Numbered from the stretch's first letter, positions 10,079 through 21,245 are shown. The stretch is 64,000 nucleotides of DNA from Gnetum montanum (GCA_015680685.1 MNCI01036132.1:647255-711254); one strand, 5' to 3'. The notes: generated by a model from the sequence alone, not told the origin. Program-made: numbers and translations.

Positions 10079-13000
10079 CCATCATTATTCCATTAAGACT
10101 GGTAGAAGACATCGTGACCACTATTTGTGGGTTGTCATATCCTATTAACTTCCTAGTAATCAAGGTGGAGAACTGCAAGGGAGACTTCTCAATTATTATG
10201 GGAAGGGCATGGTTAAGCACTGTTGATGCCAAAATGGGCATTAGAGATCTTTCCTTAGAGATATTCAAAGAACATGAATTTGGAAAGATCGAGAAGAAGA
10301 GAGTTCCATGTATTACGTATAGCAATTCAGGGTGTCATTATGTGTGAAAGCTATGATCAGTGAAGCAACCCTCTATCTCTATATGTAAGTAGTGTGAACT
10401 GAAAGCTAAAATCCAAAGATGTCTGTATGCGGAAACCACAAAATAAGAAGACACCCAGTGGATGACAGATGATTTTAGTAGCAATACATTGTGCATGGAA
10501 CCTACTGAGGGCCTAACATGTGATTATGTTGCAAGTATGGATGAACTTGAGCAAGTTCATCACTAGCTATTCGAGGGAGTAAATGATGATATCAATTGGG
10601 AAGAGTTGGAGATTGTTGACAATTTCAAACAAGAACCACTTGAATTAAAGACACTACCAACTGGAATGGAGTATGTGTTCTTAAAAAATGAAAATTTGGT
10701 CATTATTAATGCCAAACTTACTATAGAACAAAAGAAGATGTTGATGAATGTTGTGGGAAAATGGTCAATAGCCTTTGCCTAGTCATATTTTGAGATCATA
10801 AGAATAGATCCAAGAATATGCCACCACCAGATATACATTGATCCTACTATTAAGCTGAAATGACAATCATAGTGGTGATTGAATCCCAAAGTAAAGTAGA
10901 TTGTCAAAGAGGAGATTGAGCAACTCCTCAAGGCGGGATTCATCTACCTTGTTGCAGATAGTAAGTGGGTTAGCGCACTCATGATTGTGCCCAAGAAAGT
11001 AGGCAAATGGTGGGTGTGCATTGAATTCTAGCTGCTTAATATGGCAACTTACAAAGATCATTTTTTGTTGCCCTTTGTTGACCAAGTGCTAAACACCATT
11101 TTTGGGCATAGCTACTATAGTTTTCTAGATGGTTATAGTGGCTATAATCAAATCCAAATCACACTAGAGGACCAGGTGAAGATGACTTTCACAAGTCCTT
11201 GGGGAACTTTCACTTACCGTTAAATGTCATTCAGTCTATGTAATGCCCAAACTACATTTCAACGAGTAGTCCTTAGCATTTTTCAACAAGAAATTGGTAG
11301 CAGGGTAGAAATCTTCATGGATGACTTTTCTACCTATGGAGCTACATTTGAGTAAGCCCTAGAATGTCTTGAGTAGGTGTTGAGGAGATGTGTCGAAACA
11401 AACCTCCAACTTAATTAGCAAAAGAGCCATCCTATGGTCCAAGAAGGTATAGTCTTGGGGCACCATATCTCAAAAGCAAGAATCGAGGTGGACGCTAAAA
11501 AGATAAGGGTCATCCAAGGAACAACCCGTTAACCAAAAATAGTTTAAACAGTGTGATCATTCCTTGGTCATACTGGCTACTACCAATGCTTTATCAAGAA
11601 CTTTTCCAAAATTGCCAAGTTGTTGATTGAATTAACAAAGAAAGATGCACCATTTGTCTGGACCCAAGCATGTGAAACAACATTTCAACAATTGAAGCAG
11701 AAGCTTGTTGAGACCCTAATTCTACAAGCACCTGATTGGTCGAGGCCATTTCATGTGATGACTAGTGCACCAAATTATGCTTTGGGGGCAGTGCTTACAC
11801 AGATGGATGATCAAAGACATCCATATTACATTCAATGCATGAGCCAAAGTATCATAGGTGCACAGCTAAACTACGCCACTACAAAAAAAGAGTTGATGGT
11901 GGTGATGTTTGCCTTAGAAAAGTTCAGGCACTATGTGCTTGGTTATAAAGTGTTCATGCACATAGATCATAACTCCATCCAATTTTTCATGAATAAACCA
12001 ATGGTGAACCATCATACGGTGGCTTGTGAATTTATAAGAGTTCAATCTCACAATGGTAGTAGATCAAAATGGTGATGAAAATGTGGTCATCGACCACTTA
12101 TCACGATTAAGATGGGATGACAAGGAGAAAGAGAGCCCCTTATCTAATCAATTTCCTAATGAATATCTCTTTGCATGGGCTATTAATGCACAAGTGCCTA
12201 ATGAACCAAGATGGTATAATGTCATTCTTACTTATCTGCTTAAGCAAGAACTACTGCAAGGGCTAGACACCTGGAAGAAACAACAGTTTCTTCACTAGGT
12301 TAAGTGTTTCATGGAAATCAATAGGAAACTTTACAAAGTATATTCCTATGGCCTGGTACATTGGTGTATCCTTGACATGAATCAATTGTGCATTCTCTAT
12401 GATGCTCACGAAGGCCCTTGTGGGGGCCATTATGCTGAGATATGCACAACCATAAAAATCCTCATGGCAAGATATTATTGGCTAACAATCTTCAGAGATG
12501 CACACTAGTTCGTTCGTGCTTGTGATCATTGTCAGAGAGATGGTGGAATGATAACTTGAATGAAGGAGCCATAGCAATGGATTCAACCTCTTAAGCCATT
12601 CAATATTTGGGGCATTGACTTTATGGATCCCATCACGCCTATGTCAAATGGAAAGGCATATATAATAGTCGTGATTGACTATTGCACTAAGTGGGCAGAA
12701 GTAGTAGTCATCACTTACTATACACCCACTACTGCTACTCGATTTGTACAATAGAACATCATAAATAGGTTTGGTATGCCTTGTGCATTATTTTTTGACA
12801 ATGGAACTCATTTCATAGGTGCCACTTTTTGAAAACTTATGCAGCACTTGAGGGTTGAGCACAAACTCACAACACCCTATCACCCTCAAGCCAATGGTCA
12901 AGCTGAAGTCACTAATCAAGAGATTATGAAAATTATAACATGCACTATTAGCAAGTACCGAAGGGACTGGAGCACCAAACTAAACAATGCCCTTTGGGCC

Positions 13001-13440
13001 TATCGCTCCACATGGAAGCTTCCCATAGGTTATTCTCCTTATGAGCTCATGTACAGAAAACTACCAACATTGCCCATTCAATCGGAGCTCTGTACACTCT
13101 CTACAGCCTATGACCTTAACATGGATCTAAGTCTAGCACAAAAGGAAAGATTAATGAACCTCAACTTGCTAGATGAAAATCAATTAATGGCCTTGTCATC
13201 CAACAAAGTGCATAAGGCATTCAACAAGAAACGCCATGATCTCAAAATAAGAAAATTCAAGTTTCAACCATGAGATAAGGTTCTCTACTGGAATCCTACA
13301 CATGTACCTCAATGAACCAAGTTTCAAATGTTGCAGGAAGGACCTTACATTATCGAAGAGACTTTTCCATCTAGGGACATGATTATATATAAACCTGATA
13401 GCCCAGATAAGAAGCAATTAGTCAACATGTAACAACTAAA
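10079..13440 (+). pseudogene. Element A pol: protease end, RT, RNase H, integrase, decayed
   Basis: Continues the protease cut at 1518: 10114-10347 reads to IIMGRAWLSTVDA. RT spans about 10900-11560 and keeps its catalytic FMDDFSTYG (Asp codons 11320-11325). The RNase H-like segment is open at 11620-12075 (ALGAVLTQ, LNYATTKKELMVV). Integrase follows from about 12300: an H2C2 finger (HEGPCGGHY, then CDHCQR near 12523), catalytic Asp codons at 12617-12619 and 12797-12799, and Glu at 12905-12907, giving D-x59-D-x35-E. The C-terminal GPY motif (LQEGPYIIEE) is near 13340. Stops are frequent, many where relatives have Trp or Gln (11353, 11374, 11416). Of the elements in the window this pol has the best preserved catalytic residues. 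Confidence 0.9.
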
Positions 13441-13861
13441 ACCTTTCCATGAGCCCAAGCCAACCAACTCAATAAACACCTCGCAAGATGGACAACCATG
13501 CTCAATCTTTCAGATCTCCTCCTTACAACTTAGTCATGGGAGAGATGGCCATCCATACTAACAATTGAAGCAGCTCTTTAGTCTTTCAACTTTTTGTTTT
13601 ACACATTTTTGGTTTTACAACTTTTTGTTTTTCATATTCTTTGTTTTAATTCTCTTTGTTTTTCAGGTTATTGATCTTTTCTAAGTTTTTGTTTTACACC
13701 ATCATTAGTATATTTAATATTTTTTGAATATCTTTTACTTTCTTTTATATTTTTTCATGTTTGATGTAATTTTCTACTCTTTTTGCTGATAAGGCGCTAG
13801 GTACAATGGTAATGCGCTACTCAATGATGGTATGTATCATTTGTGATTTGATTATTAATGT
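13441..13861 (+). other. Element A post-pol segment with purine box
   Basis: ATGGGAGAGATGG at 13536-13548 is the counterpart of the purine boxes of B (7158) and F (53643). T-rich low-complexity sequence with TTTTGTTTTACA repeats follows at 13590-13700. The segment is interrupted at 13862 by solo LTR S1 and resumes at 15087, as alignment with F at about 53960-53990 confirms. No gene seen. Confidence 0.75.
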
Positions 13862-15086
13862 TGATGAGTGGCGAGGTACCCCTACACTCAACCATACGAA
13901 TATGAGTGTGTATGCGCGATCCGGTCGAACTCCGCAAACTAAATGCCTTAACGCCACAAGAAACACTTGGGGTTAATCGTTCGTTGTCTTCCCAGGCTTG
14001 CTTGTATGTGTCATGGTGTATGGTTAAGCAAGTTTGAGGTATATGATTTTTTGGTATTTTTCAGTTTATCTCCTAAGCTATGAGGGAAAGGGTTGAGAAA
14101 CTAACTAACTCTAACTAATGTCCTAAGTCTAAATTAACTAGCGTCAGCATCTGTTCCCACTTACCGGACACACCCTGAACTATGCAACTGTGGCTACCAA
14201 ACGCTAATCGTTACTGGGATCACNNNNNNNNNNNNNNNNNNNNNNNNNNNNNNNNNNNNNNNNNNNNNNNNNNNNNNNNNNNNNNNNNNNNNNNNNNNNN
14301 NNNNNNNNNNNNNNNNNNNNNNNNNNNNNNNNNNNNNNNNNNNNNNNNNNNNNNNNNNNNNNNNNNNNNNNNNNNNNNNNNNNNNNNNNNNNNNNNNNNN
14401 NNNNNNNNNNNNNNNNNNNNNNNNNNNNNNNNNNNNNNNNNNNNNNNNNNNNNNNNNNNNNNNNNNNNNNNNNNNNNNNNNNNNNNNNNNNNNNNNNNNN
14501 NNNNNNNNNNNNNNNNNNNNNNNNNNNNNNNNNNNNNNNNNNNNNNNNNNNNNNNNNNNNNNNNNNNNNNNNNNNNNNNNNNNNNNNNNNNNNNNNNNNN
14601 NNNNNNNNNNNNNNNNNNNNNNNNNNNNNNNNNNNNNNNNNNNNNNNNNNNNNNNNNNNNNNNNNNNNNNNNNNNNNNNNNNNNNNNNNNNNNNNNNNNN
14701 NNNNNNNNNNNNNNNNNNNNNNNNNNNNNNNNNNNNNNNNNNNNNNNNNNNNNNNNNNNNNNNNNNNNNNNNNNNNNNNNNNNNNNNNNNNNNNNNNNNN
14801 NNNNNNNNNNNNNNNNNNNNNNNNNNNNNNNNNNNNNNNNNNNNNNNNNNNNNNNNNNNNNNNNNNNNNNNNNGTTCACTCTAGGACTCCTACTGCGGGC
14901 ACATGGGAAATTAATCTAACTCTGGAGTGTTCAAGCTGCCAGAGCTTCGCTACTTCTAGCCAGGATTCCCAAATGAAGGGAGTGCCACCTCTTATTTATA
15001 GATATGGTGGCGGACCGCGATATCGCATACGCGATATCACAGGGGAAGACGCGATATCGCGGCACTATGCATGTCGCATCTCATCA
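13862..15086 (-). repeat. Solo LTR S1, inserted in element A
   Basis: On the minus strand it runs from TGATGAGATGCG to CCACTCATCA. Target duplication AATGT is perfect at 13857-13861 and 15087-15091, and the A sequence rejoins across it. The R-U5 half (13862-14223) matches the LTRs of A, B and the one at 63637. The U3 half holds three GCGATATC palindrome copies, one of them the perfect 12-mer CGCGATATCGCG at 15050-15061, upstream (minus strand) of TATAAATA near 14996. With 650 unknown bases inside, a full element cannot be strictly excluded, but the span fits one LTR. Confidence 0.85.
14224..14873. other. Assembly gap, 650 N
   Basis: A run of N inside solo LTR S1. Open frames reported across it are meaningless. 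The real length may differ from 650. Confidence 0.99.
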
Positions 15087-16860
15087 AATGTCTAGTTTCT
15101 AACTTTGAATTTTGTTACTAATAACTAAGACATGGTTTCTTTTCATGTAATAGATAGTGAGTCCACATCATTCACCCATCCACACACTCCATGGTTTTCC
15201 TTGTTTTGGAAGCGTGCAGTCCCTTTTCCATTAATACAACTTTAATAAATTTGTGACTTGTGTTGTTTCTAGAATTAGAAAGGATTCAAAGGTTCGAACA
15301 AGGTGTGGTTTCAAAGGGATGCAGTATTCTTCCTGCTTTTCTATTTTCCTATGTGTAGGGATGTTCTCGTGAACTTCTTACCATTCCATGTCATTCCACA
15401 ATAGAAAGTCGAATAAGTTCTTGCATGGTGTGGTCCTCATCAAAAAGAGAGAGAGATATATATATGAGGATTCAAAGCACACCCCTTGGACAAAATAAAT
15501 GTGAAAACACATGGGTCTTTGCATAGTGTGGTTCCTATTCAAAAAAATGGGAATTCAAAGCACATCCCTTAGACCAAATAAAAGGGCTACAAGCACTAGT
15601 TATGGGCCTTGTCTTGTCTTCTCTAACTAAGGCCCTTTCTCACTTCCTACTTATTCTCTAATTTGGAATGGTGGTTGTTTTGTGGGAGCATTCTTGTGTC
15701 TCAAGGGATCGACTAGTCTTAGAATGTCGATGCGAAGTCACTAAAAGTGGTTGGTTTTGGTCTGGACTAAGGATGGATCCTACCAAGTTATTTAATCACA
15801 AACTCCACAAGGGACTTCATGTGACCATAATTAGAAACTCCATTCCATTCTCTCTCTCATCCATCTATGCTTTTTATGTCTCACCTCACTGTTGGTTTCA
15901 TGTTTTGATTTGATGTTCTAGTTTGATGTGTCAGGATTCNTGAGGTGAGACATAAAAAGCATAGATGGATGAGAGAGAGAATGGAATGGAGTTTCTAATT
16001 ATGGTCACATGAAGTCCCTTGTGGAGTTTGTGATTAAATAACTTGGTAGGATCCATCCTTAGTCCAGACCAAAACCAACCACTTTTAGTGACTTCGCATC
16101 GACATTCTAAGACTAGTCGATCCCTTGAGACACAAGAATGCTCCCACAAAACAACCACCATTCCAAATTAGAGAATAAGTAGGAAGTGAGAAAGGGCCTT
16201 ANATTCTTTTTATTTACCCCATTAATGCCATCCAATTGTGCACATCTTTACAACTATTTTTAGTGAATTCTTTCTTTTTATTATTGTGAATTTCTATACC
16301 CTCTTTTCAGTATTCTTTGTGTTAAGCTTTTTCTGAATTTTATGGATCACTTCTCTTACCTAACCTATTTGCTAGTCTTACCACTAAAATTATCAAGCAT
16401 CCAGTCTACCAAAATCACAACTTAGCTAGGTATAACCACTGATGAGATAAGGTATTCAGCCACTATGTGTTACACTTATATACTAATCCTTGATTTTGTT
16501 GTAATTGTAGTGGGAAGCATGGACTGAAAGCAGGATTGTCTTCACCAAGGATGATGCAGCAATATCACTCATGGGAAATTATTCATGATCACTGGATCTC
16601 TTCTACCTCTCCCTCATTCTTTTGTTGCCAAGAGGGGTTGGATGTCCATTGGATTCGAGGGTGTTCTTTCTTGTTGTCATTAACACCCAATTTTGTACAC
16701 AATTGTAATGATGTATGCTTGGGCACTTCTATATTTGTTTATTTCCCCTATGTCACTCTGCATGTCAATCAAACATTCCATACCTCCTAATATATTCTGT
16801 AAGAGACTTTTTCCTCTTCTTCTGTACTCAAAAATGAGTTTTCATTTAGTCGTGGAGGTA
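15087..16860 (+). other. Element A 3' noncoding region and polypurine tract
   Basis: Continues the spacer interrupted by S1 and aligns with B (7440-9117) and F (54000-55720). It keeps the leader splice-acceptor equivalent (TTGTAATTGTAG near 16499-16510) but not the third frame. 15941-16201 is a false-looking inverted copy bounded by N. The region ends with TTTTCATTTAGTCGTGGAGGTA directly before the 3' LTR, the same arrangement as at 9090-9117 and 60636-60656. Open frames at 15668-15913 and 15931-16161 are the same sequence read twice. Confidence 0.75.
15941..16201. repeat. Inverted copy of 15628-15888, bounded by single N (probable misassembly)
   Basis: The 261 bases read as the exact reverse complement of 15628-15888 as far as I can trace, and single N bases stand at 15940 and 16202. 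Element F has only about 8 bp between the matching flanks (GGATTC and ATTCTTTTT, near 54759-54773). This is most simply a gap filled with the wrong strand. Confidence 0.85.
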
Positions 16861-17742
16861 TGATGAATCGTGTTTTACATGAGCCCCGATCTCAGGTATC
16901 CAATATTGGGGTGGCCGTGATATCGGATACGCAATATCATAGTCCAAGATGCAATATCGGGTATGTGATATCACACGGTATTCCTAGGCCTACAAATACA
17001 GCCCTTGGGCACATGATTCAAGAGAGTTTTTTAGTCAAGTAGCGAAATTCTTATAGTTTGTTCATTCGAGAGTTAAAATATTTTCCAAGTGCCAACAGGA
17101 GGAGGTCTAAGTGTAATTGGATTTATTCAAGCATTGATGTACCTGAACACACCATTGTGTTGGCAATAAAGACGAGCTCTTTGATTCATTCTTGCAACAC
17201 TTGAGACTTTCTTTCTTTATGCATTTATACATTGTGATTTCATGCAGTTTACATTTAACATTATTCATTTGGTAATTAATTTTGATTAATTAAGAAATTA
17301 ATTAAAATACATTAGCACAACCCCTTTGAACATACGTGTGACACTCGGTAGCTTAGAAACAATTAGCATTTGACAACCCAGTGGTGTTTACACAAAGTTC
17401 AGGATGTGTCTAGGAAGTGGGGATGGTTGCTTGTGTTAGGCTAGATTAGAAAATAGTTCACTTAGCATTTAATTACTCTAACTTTCATTATTTTTTAGGT
17501 GATCAAATTGATAAAACATAAAATGATAAAAAACATAGAATGATAAAAATCTTATGCCTCGGTCACACTTAACCATAGACTTGAATTTCACAAGTGAGAC
17601 TGGGAAGATAACGAATAGACAACATGAACTCATCATTTAGCTCTAGCATACTTGGTAATTAAAGTCTGTGGAATTCGATTAGATCGCATGTGAACACCTG
17701 TGATTCATATGGTTGGGCGTAGGGGTACCTCGCCACTCATTA
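16861..17742 (+). repeat. Element A 3' LTR
   Basis: An 882-bp LTR starting TGATGAATCG after GGAGGTA and ending CTCATTA. U3 (16900-16980) holds decayed GATATC/CAATATC repeats related to the palindromes of S1. A weak TATA-like ACAAATA lies near 16993 and AATAAA near 17166. R-U5 matches the other Athila-like LTRs. The following bases GTGTA would be the target duplication; the matching copy should lie left of the window. Confidence 0.88.
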
Positions 17743-17776
17743 GTGTATAATATAACTAATCTAGTTCATAGCACCA

Positions 17777-17794
17777 TCCTCAACAATGGCACTA
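17777..17794 (-). other. Primer binding site, tRNA-Asp type, element C
   Basis: Read on the minus strand, TAGTGCCATTGTTGAGGA matches the tRNA-Asp complement at 12 of 18 positions, one base beyond the LTR end. It shows that the neighbouring minus-strand LTR is a 5' LTR whose internal region ran toward lower coordinates, where element A now begins. Confidence 0.75.
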
Positions 17795-17795
17795 A

Positions 17796-18766
17796 TGATG
17801 AGCGGCAAGGTACCCCATATGCCTAACCATATGAATCATAAGCATTCATGCATAATTTGGTCGAATTCCATGGATGCTAATTGTGGCATCTAGATTGTGA
17901 AGCCTTAATTATAATTTGTTGTCTTGCCACTTGGACTAGTGGTAGCTTTGTCACATATGGTTTAGTCCAAAGTGAGGCATATGATTCTTAATGTTGTTTC
18001 AGCCTTAGGCTACTCTTAATAACAATAAAGAAAACAATTATTTAACTAATTAGTAATAGAAAGTAAAGTTGAAACTAGCCTATGGGCAATGAGTGTTTGT
18101 GTCCAGCTTGCCGTATACATTATGAACCCACATACCCACTACTAGGATTACCAAGCGCTATGCTACTGGACGAACCAAGCAATAACACTACTGGGATTAC
18201 TAAGTAAATATGTGTTTACGCTTGAAACTAGTCACGCTCATTCCACCAATTTATCAACATGCATGGAAACGTAAATATTAACTAAGTACATGAAGCATAA
18301 ATTGCATAGAAAGTAAATTTAACCTAAGTCAAAGTGCTATAATAAATTTAATCTAAGTCAAAGTGCTACAATGTATAAGAATCAATCTCGATCTTATTGT
18401 CATTCATGGAATGTGTCTAGGTACATTGCCACTTGAATAAGATGTCGTACAACTGACTCAGATCCACATTATGGGCATTCACTGATTATTCTTTAAAACT
18501 ATGGAATAAAATTGCAAGATTTCAACTACTATATTGACCAAAGAATGCAAATACCTGATAGGAGCACATGTATTGATAGGAGAAAATAGACACTACATTA
18601 ACAAGGCTGCCTCAACACTTCATTCTATGCATTGACGAGGCCTAGTCAATAGGGCCTAGTCGACGCGGCTACTTTGAAGCAGTTGCATTGAAGCAATTGC
18701 ATCGAGGTAGTTGTGTTGAGGCGGTTGTGTTGACACAACCAACTGATGTTGCATTAGCCTCCATCA
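17796..18766 (-). repeat. Element C 5' LTR (Athila-like), body displaced by element A
   Basis: On the minus strand it runs from about TGATGGAGGC (near 18766) to CCGCTCATCA (17796) and is followed by a tRNA-Asp primer site. U3 (18600-18766) holds the TCGACGAGGCC-type repeats also seen in the LTRs of F. Only about 53 bp of its internal region remain before the 3' LTR of A, so A most likely inserted just after the primer site. The outer end is set by homology of the terminal bases and by the resumption of copia gag at 18767-18771. No second LTR is visible. Confidence 0.75.
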
Positions 18767-18770
18767 AACC

Positions 18771-19018
18771 TCGAGTAGTCTTTTCATTAACAATATTGAA
18801 CATAATGTTCCATGATAACATCAAATGAATCACCCCAAGAGCCTAGTGATCTAATAGTTCTCAATCCTCTTTCCTCATATGATTTGGCTTCTTCGCCAAT
18901 AGTGGTTTGTGCAACTTCTCTTGGTATAGATAATCTTCGATCTACATCTTCCAGAATCTGAAGTCCATCCCATCGAACTTGTCAATCCCGACTTTCTCAT
19001 CCTTAGACAGCATCGCAC
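18771..19018 (-). pseudogene. Ty1/copia gag N-terminal fragment (element D)
   Basis: Minus-strand reading gives MLSKDEKVGIDKFDGMDF, then FWKM, IEDYLYQEKLHKPL, then LGVIHLMLSWNIMFNIVNEKTT, the classic start of a plant Ty1/copia gag (KFDG..F..WK, a first-exon-like block before the UBN2-type region). In-frame stops replace Gln or Trp. The frame ends at 18771, where the LTR of element C begins, so C inserted in this gag. Confidence 0.8.
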
Positions 19019-19040
19019 CCATTGATCTTTTACAAACCTC

Positions 19041-19052
19041 GCTCTGATACCA
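19041..19052 (-). other. Primer binding site, initiator tRNA-Met type, element D
   Basis: The minus strand reads TGGTATCAGAGC, the standard plant copia primer site. It lies just inside the LTR end (TTCCTAACA at about 19056-19064, minus) and upstream of the copia gag start, confirming orientation and family. Confidence 0.88.
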
Positions 19053-19265
19053 GTTTGTTAGGAACTGAATCAAATGAAAAAAAAAAAACAAGAATAGGAA
19101 AACAAGCATACATAGAACACATAAAACTTTCAAGGTTCAGTAAGATCACCACTCATTCACAGTCGCACTAGAGTTTCATTATATGTCTTGCATATTACAA
19201 TTACAAGAGAGTTTTGGAATGTTACATAAATATGCATCAAGAAACCATCCGTAATCAAAATGGCT

Positions 19266-19380
19266 CACCCTTCAACTTTTGTAATGACTGACCTTTCAAC
19301 TTCTGTAATGGTTGACCCTTCAACTTCTGTAACGGCTAACCCTTCAACTTCTGTAATAGTCAATCGTTCAACTTCTGGTA
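19266..19380. repeat. 24-bp minisatellite, first array
   Basis: About four units of the type CCCTTCAACTTCTGTAATGG plus TTGA, imperfect, inside the copia LTR region. The period is a multiple of three. Confidence 0.8.
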
Positions 19381-19785
19381 CAATGTAAAGGCAGAAAACT
19401 AGAAATAGAATTTAGATCAGTTGCCACATAACTCCAACATAATATAGTGAAATATTTATAAATTCAAACGCCCTTGCTAGGTGGTTGTGGCTTACCGTTA
19501 GTGGCCATTATCGATTACACCACCTCTGTGGCTATTATGTCCACCACTATTAATTATTCCTAGCACCATCACTATTGGTTATGTTGCCTCTATGGTTGTT
19601 ATGTTCATGCCTCATGGCATGGCAACATAACCATCGCCACAAGTTTGCCATTATGAATTGGACCCCAAGACATGCTTGTACAAATTAACTTTCTTTGTGC
19701 TCGGTGCTAGGGGATTAGACTTGTTGATCATGGGTGATGTTGGCATCAACAATTACATAAATATGTGTCAAGAAACTATCTGTAA

Positions 19786-19998
19786 CTGAGATGGCCAACC
19801 CTTCGACTTTTGTAATGGTCAACCTTTCAACTTTTTTAACAGTTGACCCTTCAACTTCTATAATGATTGACTCTTCAACTTTTGTAACGGCTGAGCTTTC
19901 AAGTTCTGTAATGGCTGACTCTTCAACTTTTGTAACGACTGACCTTTCAAGTTCTGTAATGGCCAACTCTTAATGATTGACCCTTCAACTTCAACTTT
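19786..19998. repeat. 24-bp minisatellite, second array
   Basis: About eight imperfect units of the same 24-bp type as at 19266. Because the unit lacks stops in some frames, both strands stay open (19715-19966 minus and 19791-19973 plus), giving 8-residue peptide repeats such as AITELESS. I read these as a by-product of the repeat, not genes. Confidence 0.8.
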
Positions 19999-20114
19999 TG
20001 GTACAATGTAAAGTTAGAAAACCACATGACTCCAACATGAGATAGTGAAATATTTATAAATTCAAATGCCCTTGCTAGGTGGTTATGGCTTACCTTTAGT
20101 AACTTCTATTTATG

Positions 20115-21230
20115 ACATTTTGTTTTCATGGAAGAGGACAAGGTGGTGGTGGTGGTTCAGAAAAGAAAAACGTGAGGGCCATAATTACACAAATTTACGT
20201 CCATAATAAGATTATTTTTGTTCATAATTACCGTTGTTCTCATGGCATCATATTCGAATCAACATGGCGCGCGAACGTTGGTAAGGATTCTAGCAAGATT
20301 ACTGCAATCAAAGGTAATTAAGAAAGCAAAGGTGGATTCAAAACGGATCATTTTTATTTAATTCTTCCCGTACAATCCACGGGTAAGCGTTGTCGATAGT
20401 GGAATGAAAATCAGCACTTTTGATTCACTCATAATACGATGAGTTCACCACGGTTTGACAAGCCAAGGGAGCTGAGATCACCCGGACTACTGGATGGGCA
20501 AGTTTCACCCATTCACAGCCCTATTTACTTATTTTATTATTTATGGGTTGGTACAATCAAGGGAGAGACGAGACATAAAGGGTTGAAGATAATGGTGCAT
20601 AGCGTGTGGGCGGGTCCCAAGCCAAGGTTAGGGATGGCATGGAATGGCATGGTAGGCTTAATTATTGGCAAAGTTTCATGATAGGCACATGAAAGCACAC
20701 AAAAGCTGCAGCTGCTATGGCTGCGTCGTCTCCAAGGCCAATGAGCAAGTTGATGATAATGATGGCCCAAAAAAAAAACCCTACCCTAGCAACAGTTTTA
20801 AAGAGGGTCAAGATTGCCATCATTGTTCACACTGCACTGCACTTCACTTCCAATCATAAAACAATCATGTTCTTTGTCAACTTTTGGCCTTCTTCTTCGT
20901 TGGACCTCACCATTGTTACGCGCCCCTGTGTTTTTTTTATTTTGGGTCCCAAGGGCCAATGTATGTATGTATTTATTTATCGTAGTAGCCAAAGGTGCAG
21001 AATCTGCTTTTAAGGGTCAGGGTAAAGTCCCGTGAGAGGATTAAAAAATGGGAATTATGGCCCAAACAAAGCAGGCAGGTGACTTGCTTGCAAGCTCCAC
21101 TTGGGATCCCTAAGGCGAGCGATGCCATGACCATGATGATGATGATGATATTATGGATGTGAAAGTGGCAAATGACACCCAATTTCCACTTTCGTGGAGG
21201 GCCCGTCGCAAGATCGAATCTGCGCAAGTT
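20115..21230. other. Low-copy flank upstream of the ERF gene, no gene seen
   Basis: Sequence without similarity to the retroelements in the window. It has short low-complexity stretches (GGT repeats near 20141, ATG/GAT repeats near 21136). Several short overlapping open frames exist on both strands but none shows a recognisable domain or a partner. GC content rises from about 21150 toward the promoter. Confidence 0.5.
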
Positions 21231-21245
21231 GCGTCCGGCCTGTCA

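Larger units (their letters stand above)
1..17742 (+). mobile_element. Element A: Athila-like Ty3/gypsy retrotransposon, 5' end outside window, split by B and S1
   Basis: Seen: gag and protease remnants (1-1518) stop inside the protease and resume at 10079, on the far side of element B. They continue through RT, RNase H and integrase to 13440, then a 3' noncoding region broken by solo LTR S1, a polypurine stretch ending at 16860, and a 3' LTR (16861-17742). Removing B and S1 restores collinearity with element F, which has neither insertion at these places. Known: the lineage uses a tRNA-Asp primer and the pol order found here. Inferred: A is old, because every reading frame carries stops and frameshifts. 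The 5' LTR lies left of the window. Confidence 0.88.
19056..20110 (-). repeat. Element D 5' LTR region, with an internal duplication
   Basis: The LTR ends (minus) at 19056 with CCTAACA; its outer limit is uncertain. Two related blocks lie inside, about 19222-19500 and 19753-20105, offset by about 531 bp at their start and 598 bp at their end. Each has a 24-bp minisatellite and the shared ATAGTGAAATATTTATAAATTC. Whether this is one long LTR with a duplication or an LTR next to a second partial LTR cannot be settled from one copy. Confidence 0.6.

Noticed and set aside
14182-14919. Long open frames across N runs here and at 40004-40570
   Set aside because: They consist almost wholly of unknown bases.
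13862-15086. Complete element instead of a solo LTR
   Set aside because: The span fits one LTR, R-U5 and U3 parts meet the two target duplications, and only 650 unknown bases intervene; kept as a caveat.
15668-16161. Two identical open frames on opposite strands (MVVVLWEHSCVSRD...)
   Set aside because: They are the same sequence read from the inverted, N-bounded copy; the segment is noncoding spacer in elements B and F.
19715-19973. Repeat-bearing frames on both strands
   Set aside because: Produced by a 24-bp minisatellite in a copia LTR.
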